A DNA stretch of 64,000 nucleotides. Origin: Blastomussa wellsi. Lineage: Eukaryota; Cnidaria; Anthozoa; Scleractinia; Plerogyridae. Shown piece by piece: positions 21,213 to 33,400 of this stretch (position 1 is its first letter; each line of letters begins with the position of its first letter). The position numbers and the translations under genes were made by a program. The stretch is taken from NCBI GenBank assembly GCA_947652115.1, contig OX393569.1, positions 6,928,794 through 6,992,793 of the forward strand, in the 5' to 3' direction. Under the pieces are notes generated by a model. That model was not told the DNA's origin. It saw only the letters and a list, made by a program, of their open reading frames with translations, and ran no database searches.

Positions 21213-23060
21213 ATTCAGGTATATCAATCTGAACAACAATGTGCAACATGCTGCGTTCCGTTTAACATAAATAAAGAAAAACATTTTGCTCTTGAACTTC
21301 ATGGTCTTGTGTCTGTGCATTACAATAACCCAAGCAAGCCAAAATTAATAGTTCACTGCCTGAATTATCAAAAACAGCTTACCTCTAGAAGGGAAAATTC
21401 TGTTCGACTCCATCTGAAAGGATGACACAATAATAAAAGGATGTTAGTGAATTAAAGATATTGCCATCCAGTCCAGTCAGGTAAGATTAGAGGCTCTGTT
21501 AACTGCTCAGACGATCTTTTGCATTCATTGTAAAAGTGGGGTAGTACTCCACTCATCTATTAAGCCTTCTTTTGTCGTCACTGCAGTAACAAAGTTGTTA
21601 GAACGAGTTCACAGAAATCACCTTTACATGCTAATGAGTAGAGTTAAACAATAATAAGAAAGAGCAATAGAGAATCATGCATGATGAAACAAACTGTGTT
21701 CTTTTACATTCTAATTTGTGTGCGTACCAGGTTTCCAGTTAAGTTTTAGAGGCAAGGTTCCAACAAGGAACTCCAATGGGTCAAACTCCCACCGTTCCCA
21801 CCAAATCATTTTAAGTTTTCAATTTATTTGTCAGGTCAGAAAGCTGACCTTGTCTGGTTTTTGACCCAAGACCCCTCCCTTCTCTGGAACACTGGCTTAC
21901 CAGTGCTCAATTGCACATTTGTTCTGGCACTCAGGACAAGAACTACACAGAGCAAGCATTGAAGCAAGAAACTCCAATTAAATTATTTGCCAATTTTGGG
22001 GCTCATGGGACAAACTCGTCTGAAGAAGAAGTGAAACTAACTTCATTTGAAATAGTATATATTAATATAGCAAATGCTCTCTCATTTGTGTGGTCCAGGG
22101 GCTGCATGTGATTCTGTATTGCCCTTTCTCGTTAGCATTAAATAGTAAATGTAATAGCATGCAAAAGTCAACTTGTGGGAATTCATTCTATTAACTGCTT
22201 TACACAAAGACAAATTACGGTAAAATTAATGGCCTTCTAGAGCCATGTTGACAAATGAAAGCTGTCAAATAGAACCCATTTGTAAGCTGCACAGCAAGTG
22301 TTGAAAATAATATTGCATTCAAAAGGCATGTAGTAACAGCAAAATAATGATCAGAAATGTACAAAAAAAAAAAGAAAAAGAAATGTATCAACAAGCAATA
22401 AACTAAAGAGGAATACTGTTTTTGCACCTAACAATGGTCGCATCAAGGCAGCTTGACCTTTGCAAAGGACCTGCATGCTGTGTTCTTGTACAGTTGATCC
22501 TCGTATGGATGAATTATGTTACAGTAGGAAGACACCCCATCTCCATAACAGTCAGAGGGTCTTTCACATGTGTAGGCTGCATGTGTCATTTTGAATCTTG
22601 ACCTGCAAAAGATTGTGCCAATATGCCATAAGCAAGTCAGGCAAATATGCTGAGCCACTTCAGCATCCAAGTTATCAGATGTGCATTGAATTCACCGGTC
22701 AGTTAAGAACAATTTCACTCCTGTTTTGTGTCAGAAGAACGAAAGTTTTATTTACTCATCACTCCAGTGAATGCAATGCTTACAGTACATGTATTTCCCA
22801 CTTCCTAAATAACAGTGCAAGCTGGTATAATTTGCTACAGGCCTAACAAACCTCATCAACCCGAGGGCAAATAAAGGTACAATGATGAACAGGTCACAAC
22901 AATGGAGCAACAACAAAAGAGAATAGGCCATTCAACTTATAATTCAGTTGAAACTTTTAAAAGAATGAAAGAATCAACGCTGCAGCAAGATCTCAACCCA
23001 CAATCTTTGACCATAGACCATATGCAAAAGTGACTGCTATTGTAGTATTATTTAATGGTT
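21213..23060. other. Intergenic region, nothing recognised
   Basis: AT-rich, with only short ORFs and no recognisable domain, RNA gene or terminal repeat. Confidence 0.45.
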
Positions 23061-23064
23061 TAAT

Positions 23065-24095
23065 AGACAATATTTGTATTCCCCGACAGCCCTGGGGCAA
23101 GAGCCTTCTGAACATGAATGTGATGCAGGGAACTTTGCTCAAAATACAAAGAATCATGAGGAAAATTACAGCTTGGGTGTCGGAAAACCAAAAAAGCATT
23201 AAATGCTTCAAGGTTCTGGAGCTTATAAGTGATCTGCAGGCAAGAGAAATACCAGTATTAAACAAAAATGCAAAAAAAAAAAAAATGTGGCGGGAGTGAC
23301 AGAGAAGGCTTGAGTGGCTACTCGTACTCGTCATGCACACAAGTTGTTTACTTTCTATTATTTGCAATTCTGTTAAATAAATTTATAGACATTTTTTGTA
23401 GGGAGAAAATTAAATGATCTTCAAACTATGGACACCACTATCGCTAAAGTAAAATGAAAAGCTGGTCTTTGGACCGAAGGTTTGATGTTTTTGGCTCAAT
23501 ACTTAGGTGGAAGTTTTGGTCAGGTTAGCGATCAAAGAAGCAGTTCAGCAAATTGTTTTGACAATAGTTAAAAAGTATTTCGCTGCAGAATGAGGACATC
23601 GACTCCCGACTGACTCGTAATCTCCTGTCAGATCAACTAAGCTGTGAATCTTCTCGGTCACTGCTACCAAATCTTTTTGCATGTTCGCTTAATTAAAGGG
23701 CCCTAGTCAGCCATACCTTTGTTATTGTTTACATGCGAGAATTTCAGTATTATACTTTACGCGGATCGTAAACAAAAGAAATCCTTGAGAAACCTGCTGA
23801 AGGTAATTTAAACACTTCTAGTAACAACCTACGGCAATACAATACGACTGCGCCTCACTTTACAATTTCCATAATTTCGATGCCATCGAAAATGGCAGAG
23901 GCTGACTAGGGTCCTTTAAGGTATTCCTCTAACCTGCAGATCACTTACAAACTCCAGATCCTTGCAACTTTCAATGCTTTTTTGGTTTTCGAGCACCTGA
24001 GCTGTAATTTTCCTCATGTTTCTTTGTATTTCCGAGCGGAGTTCCCCGCATTAGCCTCGCATTCATGTCGAAAATACCAACATTGTCTATTAGTA
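23065..24095. repeat. Long inverted repeat with arms of about 180 bp
   Basis: The left arm (about 23065-23245) and right arm (about 23935-24095) mirror each other, for example CATGAGGAAAATTACAGCT and CCAAAAAAGCATT. The spacer contains a separate TTAA-flanked MITE at 23697-23915. Probably an older foldback element invaded by a younger one. Confidence 0.6.
23697..23915. mobile_element. MITE with TTAA target duplication
   Basis: The ends AGGGCCCTAGTCAGCC and GGCTGACTAGGGTCCT are inverted, and TTAA lies directly outside both (23693-23696, 23916-23919). TTAA targets are used by piggyBac and Kolobok elements. It is 219 bp and non-coding. Confidence 0.7.
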
Positions 24096-24109
24096 ATGTC
24101 AGGTTTCTG

Positions 24110-26095
24110 TAGTTATTGACCGTGTGCATGCATATACCAAGTCAGGGTTGTCCCTATAGGTTACGTAGCTTTTTTGGACTAAAAATTCAAGGACACATTT
24201 TCCATTTCAAGGACTCCATGCACTACAAAATCAAGCGTTAAGCAGCTGCTCATAGTGGTGAGTGTGCCTACCAGACTGGTAAAGGTCCAGGTTGATTGAA
24301 ATTAGCTGCAAATTTCAAGGACTTTCTAGCACTGACTGCAAATTTCAAGGACTTTTAAGGCCTTGAATTCTTATTCTGAGATTCGAGAACTTTCAAGGTG
24401 CATGTGAACCCTGTCCCTAACGGCCAGAATTGACTGGCTACTTGGGTTGCTTGTGCCAGCTACTTTTGTGGGTGTTTATTCCAATACTGTTGCAGATATA
24501 TGAAAATCTTAACCCTTTGGCGCCTGTGCCGCCCGTAACCGCCCATGCGAAAAACACCCCTAAAATGCCTGTGCCGCCCGTAACCGCCCGTAAAAACTGC
24601 ATGGTGGCAAATGTCCGTTCCCTCCCTCCCTGGAGGTTTTTTGGTTTCCCTATTGTTCTAGAGATAATAAGGGCAAATAAACCAATCAGAATCTGTTTTC
24701 TGCGCATATTTTTAGGGGTTTCTTGGGGTCCTAGAGAGAAGGTTTTTTTTGTCTTTACTCGTGCGCTCAAAAGAACAAGAACATGATGGCGCATCACGGC
24801 ACGTATTTACAAACTTCCAAGGCCATGTTTTCATTCTGAATACGAAAAAATTCCTCTTTGGAGTTAAAAATGAGGAGGAGAAACACAGATTGATTTTTTA
24901 GTGGATTTGAAATGGAAAATCATGAAGAATAGACTGCTTAAACCTTGTTGATGAAGGATTCGTCTATCCTTTTACGGCCTTGAAGACATGATGTCATGGC
25001 GCTTACAAACGTGTTTTGAATTCGAATCACGAACCTGTACACGAAGTTAATGAGGCTTTTCAAGACTTTTGAACACAAAATGGTAATGTACAATGTTGCT
25101 TCGAATTTGTAGGGAAGTTTTAGAAAGATCGGTAAAGCCACTGAGTTATGAATTGAATGCAAAAGCCGTCTGCTAAAATTTGAACTTTCCACTTTTAGCA
25201 TGAAGCCGAGTGAAATGTGAATAAACTAATTACGCATGCAGAATTGCACGGCTTTGAAATTTTCGATATTTTGAGTACATTTCTTGGGTTCATCTTCAAT
25301 GACATTTAATTTGAAGCAAAGTTTATTTGACGTTTCTATCATATTTCAATTTTTTGTTCAAAATTTTAGCCTTTTTGGAGCGAACAGATTTGGCACTTGC
25401 ACGCACATGCTTATCTGATTGAGACGTCCCGTCTTCGTGTTTTGGCTTTCATTTATTTAAGCGCTTTCAGTCATGAAAGGTGTTTTAAGATTTACAGTCA
25501 TTGCTTCAGAAAATACAAAGGAACATTTTTAGTACGATTTGAGCTAAAGGAAGCGTAGAAAGCGTTGCTAGTGTTCGTTTAGTGGAAGGAACTTTGCAGT
25601 TTTGTGACCGACACTAGACTGTTTCACGCAACCGTGATATGTAAATAAATTTACCGTCTCAAATTACCGCTTCACTGCAGCGAGAAAATGCTTCAGTACT
25701 ATTGGAATAATGGCAGTGATATTTGTATTTCAAGTATTTCAAATTGTTTTTAAGATTTTGTACAAACTTTCCGTGTTTTTCTGTGCTCGAAAATTTCGCG
25801 CAGAAGTGGAGAAAATTTTATTGCTGTTTGTAAGTCGTGTTTGGGATCAGTTTATCACGGCTGATAAGCTCTTTACTTAATAAATTAGTCTTTCAGCATA
25901 TCTAGTTGAAATAAAAGGTAACTTTAGAAAGAATTCATTTCTCTGAATTTACTGCGCATATGGTTTATTTTTTCCACCCGGACGTGTCCACTGAATGCTG
26001 CAAAAGAGCCAGGCATTTGGGGGTGGGTGCGCGCTTAAAACCTTCAGGCGTCAATGGGTTTATTAATCACCGTCTGGCTACTTCCAACTTTTTGC
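24110..26095. other. Intergenic region with small direct repeats
   Basis: TTTCAAGGACTTT recurs at 24180-24400, and GTGCCGCCCGTAACCGCCC is duplicated at 24524-24590. From 24800 to 26095 I see no gene or repeat. Confidence 0.4.
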
Positions 26096-26098
26096 CAG

Positions 26099-26202
26099 CC
26101 ACGACGAAGGGCTAACGCTCAAAACGTCAGCTCTCAAATCTCTTTACGGTGGCCAATTCACATTATCAACCCAGTTGATAAAACCAAATTATATTGTTAT
26201 AC

Positions 26203-26239
<37 letters not shown>

Positions 26240-26250
26240 TAATACCCCTT
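26099..26250 (+). repeat. Penelope-type terminal repeat fragment
   Basis: Copy of the repeat at 4988-5286. The hammerhead-like core at 26101-26130 is damaged: GAAAC has become CAAAAC. Confidence 0.6.
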
Positions 26251-27107
26251 CCACTTCAAAAGTTGTGGACAACCCTGCCAAGTATGTATTTTATTTTACA
26301 GTTGGTGTGATGTCTTAAGATTTTTACCGACTTTACAAATGTAAAGTTTTTTCTTTCTTTTCAAATACTTAGGTTTAAACACAACTGTGAAGATCAATGG
26401 GATGCAGAGGACAACTCGACTAAAAATTTTGCCGGCGTGCGTTTAGCTTGCGTTTGCACGTGGGTAAGCTGAAATGTTCATGTCCAATATTTTAGATTGG
26501 CTGAGCTTACATTTAGAACGTCTCCGTTGTTTCATAATCAGTTTAGGCCTTTGCCGAATTAACAATAAGAGTTTTCTGCAAACTTATAGAGTATAAAAAG
26601 CTAAAATTACACAAACCTTCCCGCTCTTTGTCCTCCAAAATGGCCTCCGCTTTCCATGTGCTCCAACTTACCCATAGTTCCTTTCAGGCTTATTCCTCCC
26701 CCAACTCACCGCGGCCAGTCACGGACAAATAATGGAGTGGTTGGGAAATGAAATGAAAAGATCGATGGAAAAGCGCACACCAAGAAAATAAAGACTGAAG
26801 AAACGCCAGCTACGAAAGGTCGCGAGCTGTGAAGTTTATACAATCATAGCTTGACAGAGATCAAATTATCGAAGATGGGGCAAAAGATGGTCTCATAAAC
26901 CCTCAGCTCTTTATATGTTGACCTTTGTGTTGTTACGTGACGATTTGCATATTTATAAGGATTTGTATGGGGAAAATAACGATTGTTTCTATAACCTTTG
27001 AAAATGCAGCAATTTAAATGAAAATCGTCTTACCTTACTTTAGTTGTGTGGTTTTACCGTCCTGTGTGGTCTTCGAGCCGATTTATGGCCATTCTATTAG
27101 TCAATTA

Positions 27108-27190
27108 TAAAAGCACAGAGGTGGAATCGATCCCGGGTCACTCAGATCACGAGCAATTCCCACTAACCACTACACTACCGAGGCCCGGCT
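27108..27190 (-). mobile_element. tRNA-related SINE head
   Basis: On the minus strand it reads GGCCTCGGTAGTGTAGTGG (A-box-like), then CCCGGGATCGATTCC (B-box-like). The same head appears on the plus strand at 37617-37690. Confidence 0.45.
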
Positions 27191-27698
27191 GCTGAGCGCC
27201 GAAAATTTTAAGAATTTATCGTCTTGAGAGTTAACCGCATAACCGCAGTGCTTAGTAAGCTAACCGGATTGCTGCTCAGTAGGCTAACCGGATTGTTTAG
27301 TAGGCTAACCGCAGTGTTATAATAGGCTAACCAGGGTGATTTTGTAGTCTAATTTAGCTAACCAAACTCGTTCCCAGTGCATTCCGAGCCCGGAGTCATT
27401 CCTGTAATTAAGCGCTGCTGTTTCAAACCTATCCTGGCATCGGCGTACCTTTCTAGCACTTTCGTAAGTTTCACAAGTTTATTTACCCCCGGGGGGGGGG
27501 AGGGGGTGGTCCGACGTATTTGTTGGGTTGAAAATTTACACGCTCGGTATTTTTTGGGTCAAGAAATGTCACAGTGACATGTCACAATGACATGTCACAA
27601 TGTGGTTGCAGGTTGCGCGTATTTTTTGGGTCACATCTCCAAGCGAAATTTTTCTTGCGATCGGTGGATCAGAAAAAACTTCATTCGAATTTTCAGTG

Positions 27699-27893
27699 GC
27701 CTGTGTAGCTGGCGGTTTATTTTGGTAGCGCGCTCGATCGAAACAAGCAGTGAAACCCGCGAAACCGGAAGCCGAGAGGTCCTGAGGGAGAGCGCAGTGA
27801 ATAACCGCCTGCCTCATGCTCAGGCCCTCTGGTTTCGCGGCTTTCGCTGCTTGTTTCGATTGAGCACGCTACCAAAATAAAAACGTACAGGCT
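27699..27893. repeat. Foldback element, copy 1
   Basis: Arms share TTTATTTTGGTAGCGCGCTC and CGATCGAAACAAG in reverse. A second copy lies at 56085-56275. Non-coding MITE-like family. Confidence 0.65.
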
Positions 27894-29016
27894 AGTGTAT
27901 TTTTTGGGGTTTGCAATATGAAGTTCCATCGGATCCCCCTGTCATGTCTAATGCGAGTGTCCCCCTGGGTTTAGCATGAGAACAGGCTCCGGGGGTGGGT
28001 CGAGATCAAGCCGGAGCCTGCTCGCAGGCTACCCTAGGTTATTTACTGCAGCTTTTTCAAAGGAAAATGTGGAAATTTGTCGATTAAATCAAAATGTCTG
28101 CCGTTCAAGGTCTGGCGTGATTCGAAGTGCAATTAAAACGTGTAGCAGGTTAAGAAGTACAACGTTGTCTCAGAATTCAATTTAATTGCGATGAAGTGTT
28201 TCTATTGGCATTTTCTACAAGGATGAAATGGTTTTCTCTTCAAATGGCCACGGGAAATGCGAATTGTTTGCAACACTCCATTACAAGAGTATTGCTCATC
28301 GAAACAATTTTATCGATCTAGGCCCGTTACTGTTTTACAGATCCCGGATACTGGAGGTACGCGAAAAGGTTATTAGGGACTTTACGAAACCACGACGGCA
28401 ACGCCAACGACAACGTCCACAAAAAAATGCATTTAAATTTTGCGTAAGAATCTCGCAACTATCAGAATTTGTTTAGTGTGATTATCAGTATCAGCGCTAA
28501 TTTCTACTTCGATTTTTCAGCGCTGTATTTAATTCAAACGAGAAACACGAAAAACTCGCCGTTGCGGTCACGTTCTCAACACAACTCAGAATGTAGTCAT
28601 TTCACGTCGTTGTTTTGCAGAGGACTACTAAGAAATGAACAAAGATGGATAACGCACGTGCAGGACTATTGTTCTACTCATTAAATCTTTTATTTGGCGA
28701 CGTCCTGGTTGACGTCGCCGTCGTGGTTTCGAAAAGTCCCTCTTATCTTTCTCCAGGCCATTAACGCGCTTCTGACTCATTAACGCGTTACAAGTGGTTT
28801 GACGCGTTTAAGGTCCGTTAAATTGTGCCACAGGCCCAATATCGCACTCCAGGCCCGTTATCGTTGCTTCAGGTCCTTTCTCATTCTGATTCCGGGAGAC
28901 GATGCCAACCAGATCAGAGCACTCCGGTTTGATGGCGCCACATTCTAAACTGACTACACTCTAACAACTTGAACTTTCAATCAACTGCTGTATCACTGGT
29001 GCTCTGCTGGGTTTGA

Positions 29017-30423
29017 TCACCCATCAAAAGCCCAGAACGAGGAAGCCTTGCCACTGAAGTCTCTTTCACGTTTGACAAATGAAGAGAACGACGACACGCA
29101 ATTGCCAATGAAAAAGTCAGCTCTGCCTAGAATGGCAAGGTCTATCTGTGGCAACCATGGGTTCAGATGAAAAACTTGTACCTAGAATGGATTTAACAAA
29201 AGGAAAGCTTAATGAGTGAAGATCACCACTACGATAAAAGACAAAAAAAAAAAAACAATTACACACAAACTCTAGTCACAGAAGGCACTTAGAGCAGTCG
29301 TTCTTAAAAAATATCAAATATTGTTTAAAACTAATTCCTAGCAATACCACCCCCCATTCCGTCACTCCCATTTGCCATTCACCTTCCACTGCAAAACAAA
29401 AAAAGAGTTATTTGCCCTCTTATTTGATTTGGACTGAGCCCCTATACATTAATCTAACTTTGCTGGGTAAAAACGTTGGATGAAAGTTGGTTTAAGGTCA
29501 AAAGGGCCTCTACATTGATAAAAGTGTAATCACAATAAACATAGTTTTATAGTCAGTTGATAATATTGTTAAAAACTGCGCAGCGTCTTGTTCAGGTAGC
29601 CTGCGAACACAGACGGATTTCCGGCTTTTTTTTGGCGTGAAACAAAAGCCGGAAATCCGTCTGTGTTCGCAGGCTATGTTCAGGTGATACCAAAGTTTTT
29701 GGTATTCTTTAACGCTATTAAGTTCGGTTATGTTCACCGACGTTTCGGCAGAGCTGTCTTCTTCAGAGTGGCATGTTGAAAGTCGACTTTGTGGACTTTG
29801 TGGAATGTAGGCTTTCAATATGCCACCCTCAAGAAGGCAGCACTGCCGAAACGTCGGTGAACATAACCGAACTTAATAGCGTTGAAGAATACCAAAAACT
29901 TTTGTATCATAGTTTTATAGTAAACTTACATTCAGTCCCTTAAGTCTGAAATTTAATTCATCTAGCATTGGGTCGTTATCAGTGGCCACGAACACTGCCT
30001 TGGCGCCATATGTCCTCACAGCTTCTTCAGTTCTGTTGAGTATGTCTTGTTTGGGCGGGAAGCAAAGATCCTTTGTGACAGTTCTGTATCGCGAGTATCC
30101 AAGACACTGCGGAGACGCCATGAACTGAGGTATACCTGCTACATGATCACAAGCGTTTTTCTTGCAAGAAAAAGATTAAAAGGAGAAAAATTATGTTGAA
30201 ATGTGCGCGAAAATTATGCTTTACTAATTTCTTTACCAAGAAACAGCCTTGGCTACAGTCGACCTCAAAATCTCAGACAAGCAGAATCTCTGAACGAATT
30301 TCGAACATCTTTAAGTGGTTCTTACATCAGTATTGTAAGACAAAGCATTTACGGAAAGCAGCTGTTGTAGGACTTATGGTACATTGCACATTGAAAGTGA
30401 TGCGTTAGTACATGATATAATAG

Positions 30424-30458
<35 letters not shown>

Positions 30459-33400
30459 ATCAAGTGATCAACGCGCACGATGCAAAACATGCCCTTTCAT
30501 TCACAACGTTGACAAAATATCGGGACTCAAGCGATCTATCAAAATCACTGATCATTTCACCTGTTCCTCAGCCAATGCCATCTACTGTATAACTTGCACT
30601 CTTTGCAAAAAGTTATACATCAGCGAAACAGGGAGACGACTTGGCGACCGATTCCGAGAACACCTTCGTGACGTAGAGAAAGACGACAAAAATGCATCGA
30701 AACCGGTCGCGAGACACTTCAATCTCCCAAATCATTTTAAGCAACATATGGCAGTCTGCGGCCTTTCCCTTCACCAAGGAAACACGGAAAGCCGTAAAAC
30801 TCTAGAACAAAAATTTATTTTTCAAATCGGCACTCTTAATCCTCACGGTATCAACGAACGCTTTTCATTCAACTAATTTATTCCGAAGTTTTCACGTTAC
30901 AAGGCACCAGCCAATAGCGAAGCTCCATCTTTCTGTATATAAAAACACACGACGCACAATTCCTTGATTCGCTCCAACGAAGGGCTAACGCTCGAAACGT
31001 CAGCTCTTGAATCTCTTTACGGTTGCCAATTGACATTATCAACCCAGTTGATAAAACCAAATTACATGATATAATAGATTTCCTGTTGAGTCAATGGTTG
31101 CTAAGCAACAAACGTTATCCTCGGAATCAATTTTAGCATAGAATGTTAGTCCTTAAAAAAGGGAAGCAATTTTAAGCTAATAATTTCAATTGTACCATAA
31201 TTATAAGGTCAATATTTTATAGCGACCTTACTTACGTGTTGGGAGGTGCAGTGCTCTACTGGTAAGTATGCTGGGGTCTGGGCTCAAGCAGAGTTGTTGG
31301 TTCTTGATCAAGACACTTTACTCCCAAAGTGCCTTTCTACATGCAGGAATATAAATGGGTACGGACTAATTATTGGGAAAGAGTAACCTGCGATTGATGG
31401 ACCAGCATCCCATCCAGGGGGAGTTGCAATACTCCTAGCCGCTTCATGCTACAGAAACAGGAGTTAAGCGCCGGCAACTATGAACCAGTTGGGATTAAAA
31501 GGCTTTTACAGTGCAACTAAGTCAACCGGGGCTACCCCAACGTTTTTTAGCCAATCACAAGATGAATTAAGAACAAAAGAATCAGAGTTTTTTCATCAGC
31601 AGTCCAATCACAATGGGGGTAGAAAATCTACCACTGATGAAAAAACTTTGATTCTTTTGTTCTGAACTCTTTTTGAATGATTGAAAAACGTTGGGTGGCC
31701 CCGTTTGAGTTAGTTGCACTGTAACACTAAGTGCTATAAAATGACAGGGACAATGATGGTGACGATGATGATGACGACAATGACAGCAATGATGATGATG
31801 ACGATGACGATGACAATGATGATGACGACGATGATGATGATGATGATGATGACAATGATGATGGAAAACTAGTGCTTCAAAAAGTATTTTCCAAAAAAAA
31901 CTAAATAAAGAGCATAATTAATATGTTGGTGCAATTTGATAATTTTTAACTGTCTTTACCCAATCAATTCCATTGCGTAGATGAATTCCAACAAATGGTC
32001 CTTTTGGAAGAATGCTCTGAATATACTCATCTACCTCTCTGTTAATCTTGTCAGACCACTTTAGGAATGCATGCACCTGACGATTCTGCTCTTCAACTGG
32101 AAAACTAGCTGGTGCTCCCCTGAATGCAAGTACTGGGTGACTTGATGGAGGAAATCTGTTTTTAAATAATGATAGATTTGCTGAAATTCCTATCTGCAAG
32201 GGTTATTAAACTGGCAGAACAGCAGGTTTTGCATGGTTCTTGGCTAAGATGAAACAAGTGTGAGGTTTAAGTCTTCACTCGCAACAGCTGAGCACTATAT
32301 GCCTCGGCATTCTGTCCACCCATAGTTGCGGAGGCAGCGTGGCCGAGTGGTTAGGGCGCCGGACTTGAAATCTGGAGGTCACGGGTTCAAGTCCCGCTCT
32401 GACCACTTAGCTGGAGTTGTTTCTTGGTGGACCCTAGTTCAACTCCTCGGTCTTGCTTGTATATAGCCAACTGGTCCGCCTCCCGCCAGTTGGGATTTTC
32501 AAGCTTGTTATGTTTATTTGAAATATTGTTTCCCTCTGTTTGAGTGGCATGTCTGAGAATTAGCTTGATGGAGCTAAGTGCATGACCACTATAATCATTC
32601 ATTTGACATTTTTTTTTTTTGACATTTGACATTTTGATTTCATTGGACAAATGAAAAATTTGGTCGGCCATTGAATGTCCGATATTCAATTGTTATTTAC
32701 AATGTATAGCCTTGCATTCCACTCATGTTTTATTGAGATGTACAGAGTTCTGTATTTCCACATTACGATCACTGATTGACTCGTTGATCTGAGCCCCTGA
32801 GACTTCGGTGATTGTGAGACATTTTGGTTACAGTGTACGTGTCAAGCAGGAAGTAATATGCCTTTTAATATGAGCATATCAGTGCTGCTTCTGCATCAGG
32901 CTCTTGGCAGCATTCAACTTACTCACAATAATTTGTAGTTTTAATGCTGTGTGATTAGGTACAAACTTTACACTGTTATCAATTTAACTTATATAAAATT
33001 TTAAACCAGAAGGTATATATTTGGTATGTTCAAGACAGCTTTTTTAAAAATCCCTAACAGAACTTACTCTGTTTTCCATTGGTCCCTATCATAAGAGTCC
33101 CACACTCGAATTCCAATATGGTAGGCAATTTTCTCATCAAAATCCACTTCTAGTTCATCCCAAAAAGGTTTAAATGGATTTCCTTCCTACATTAGAAAAA
33201 ATGAACTTGTCGTTTGCATTCACCTTGGTACTAATTTTAAACTAAAAATAATTCTCAAAAAGACATAACAGTTACACAGCATGACACGCCTTAGTGTGGC
33301 CACTTAACAAACTTTTCTGACAAGTTAAAATAAGCCAATCACAGAGTGCGAATTTGTTTGAGCTGTCCCGCCTCCTTGCAATGTTCAAAGCTGTTGTCAT

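Larger units (their letters stand above)
26251..29016. other. Intergenic region downstream of POFUT1
   Basis: Contains a tRNA-like SINE head (27108-27190), direct repeats of GGCTAACCG at 27240-27340, a foldback at 27699-27893 and a GCCTGCTCGCAGGCT-type motif near 28015. A minus-strand AATAAA at about 28689-28694 could serve POFUT1. No protein gene recognised. Confidence 0.4.

Noticed and set aside
31743..31862. Acidic repeat protein
   Set aside because: Plain GAT/GAC microsatellite in an intron.
32333..32406. Functional tRNA-Ser(TGA)
   Set aside because: A and B boxes and anticodon loop are present, but the long variable arm is missing, acceptor ends do not pair and a SINE body follows.
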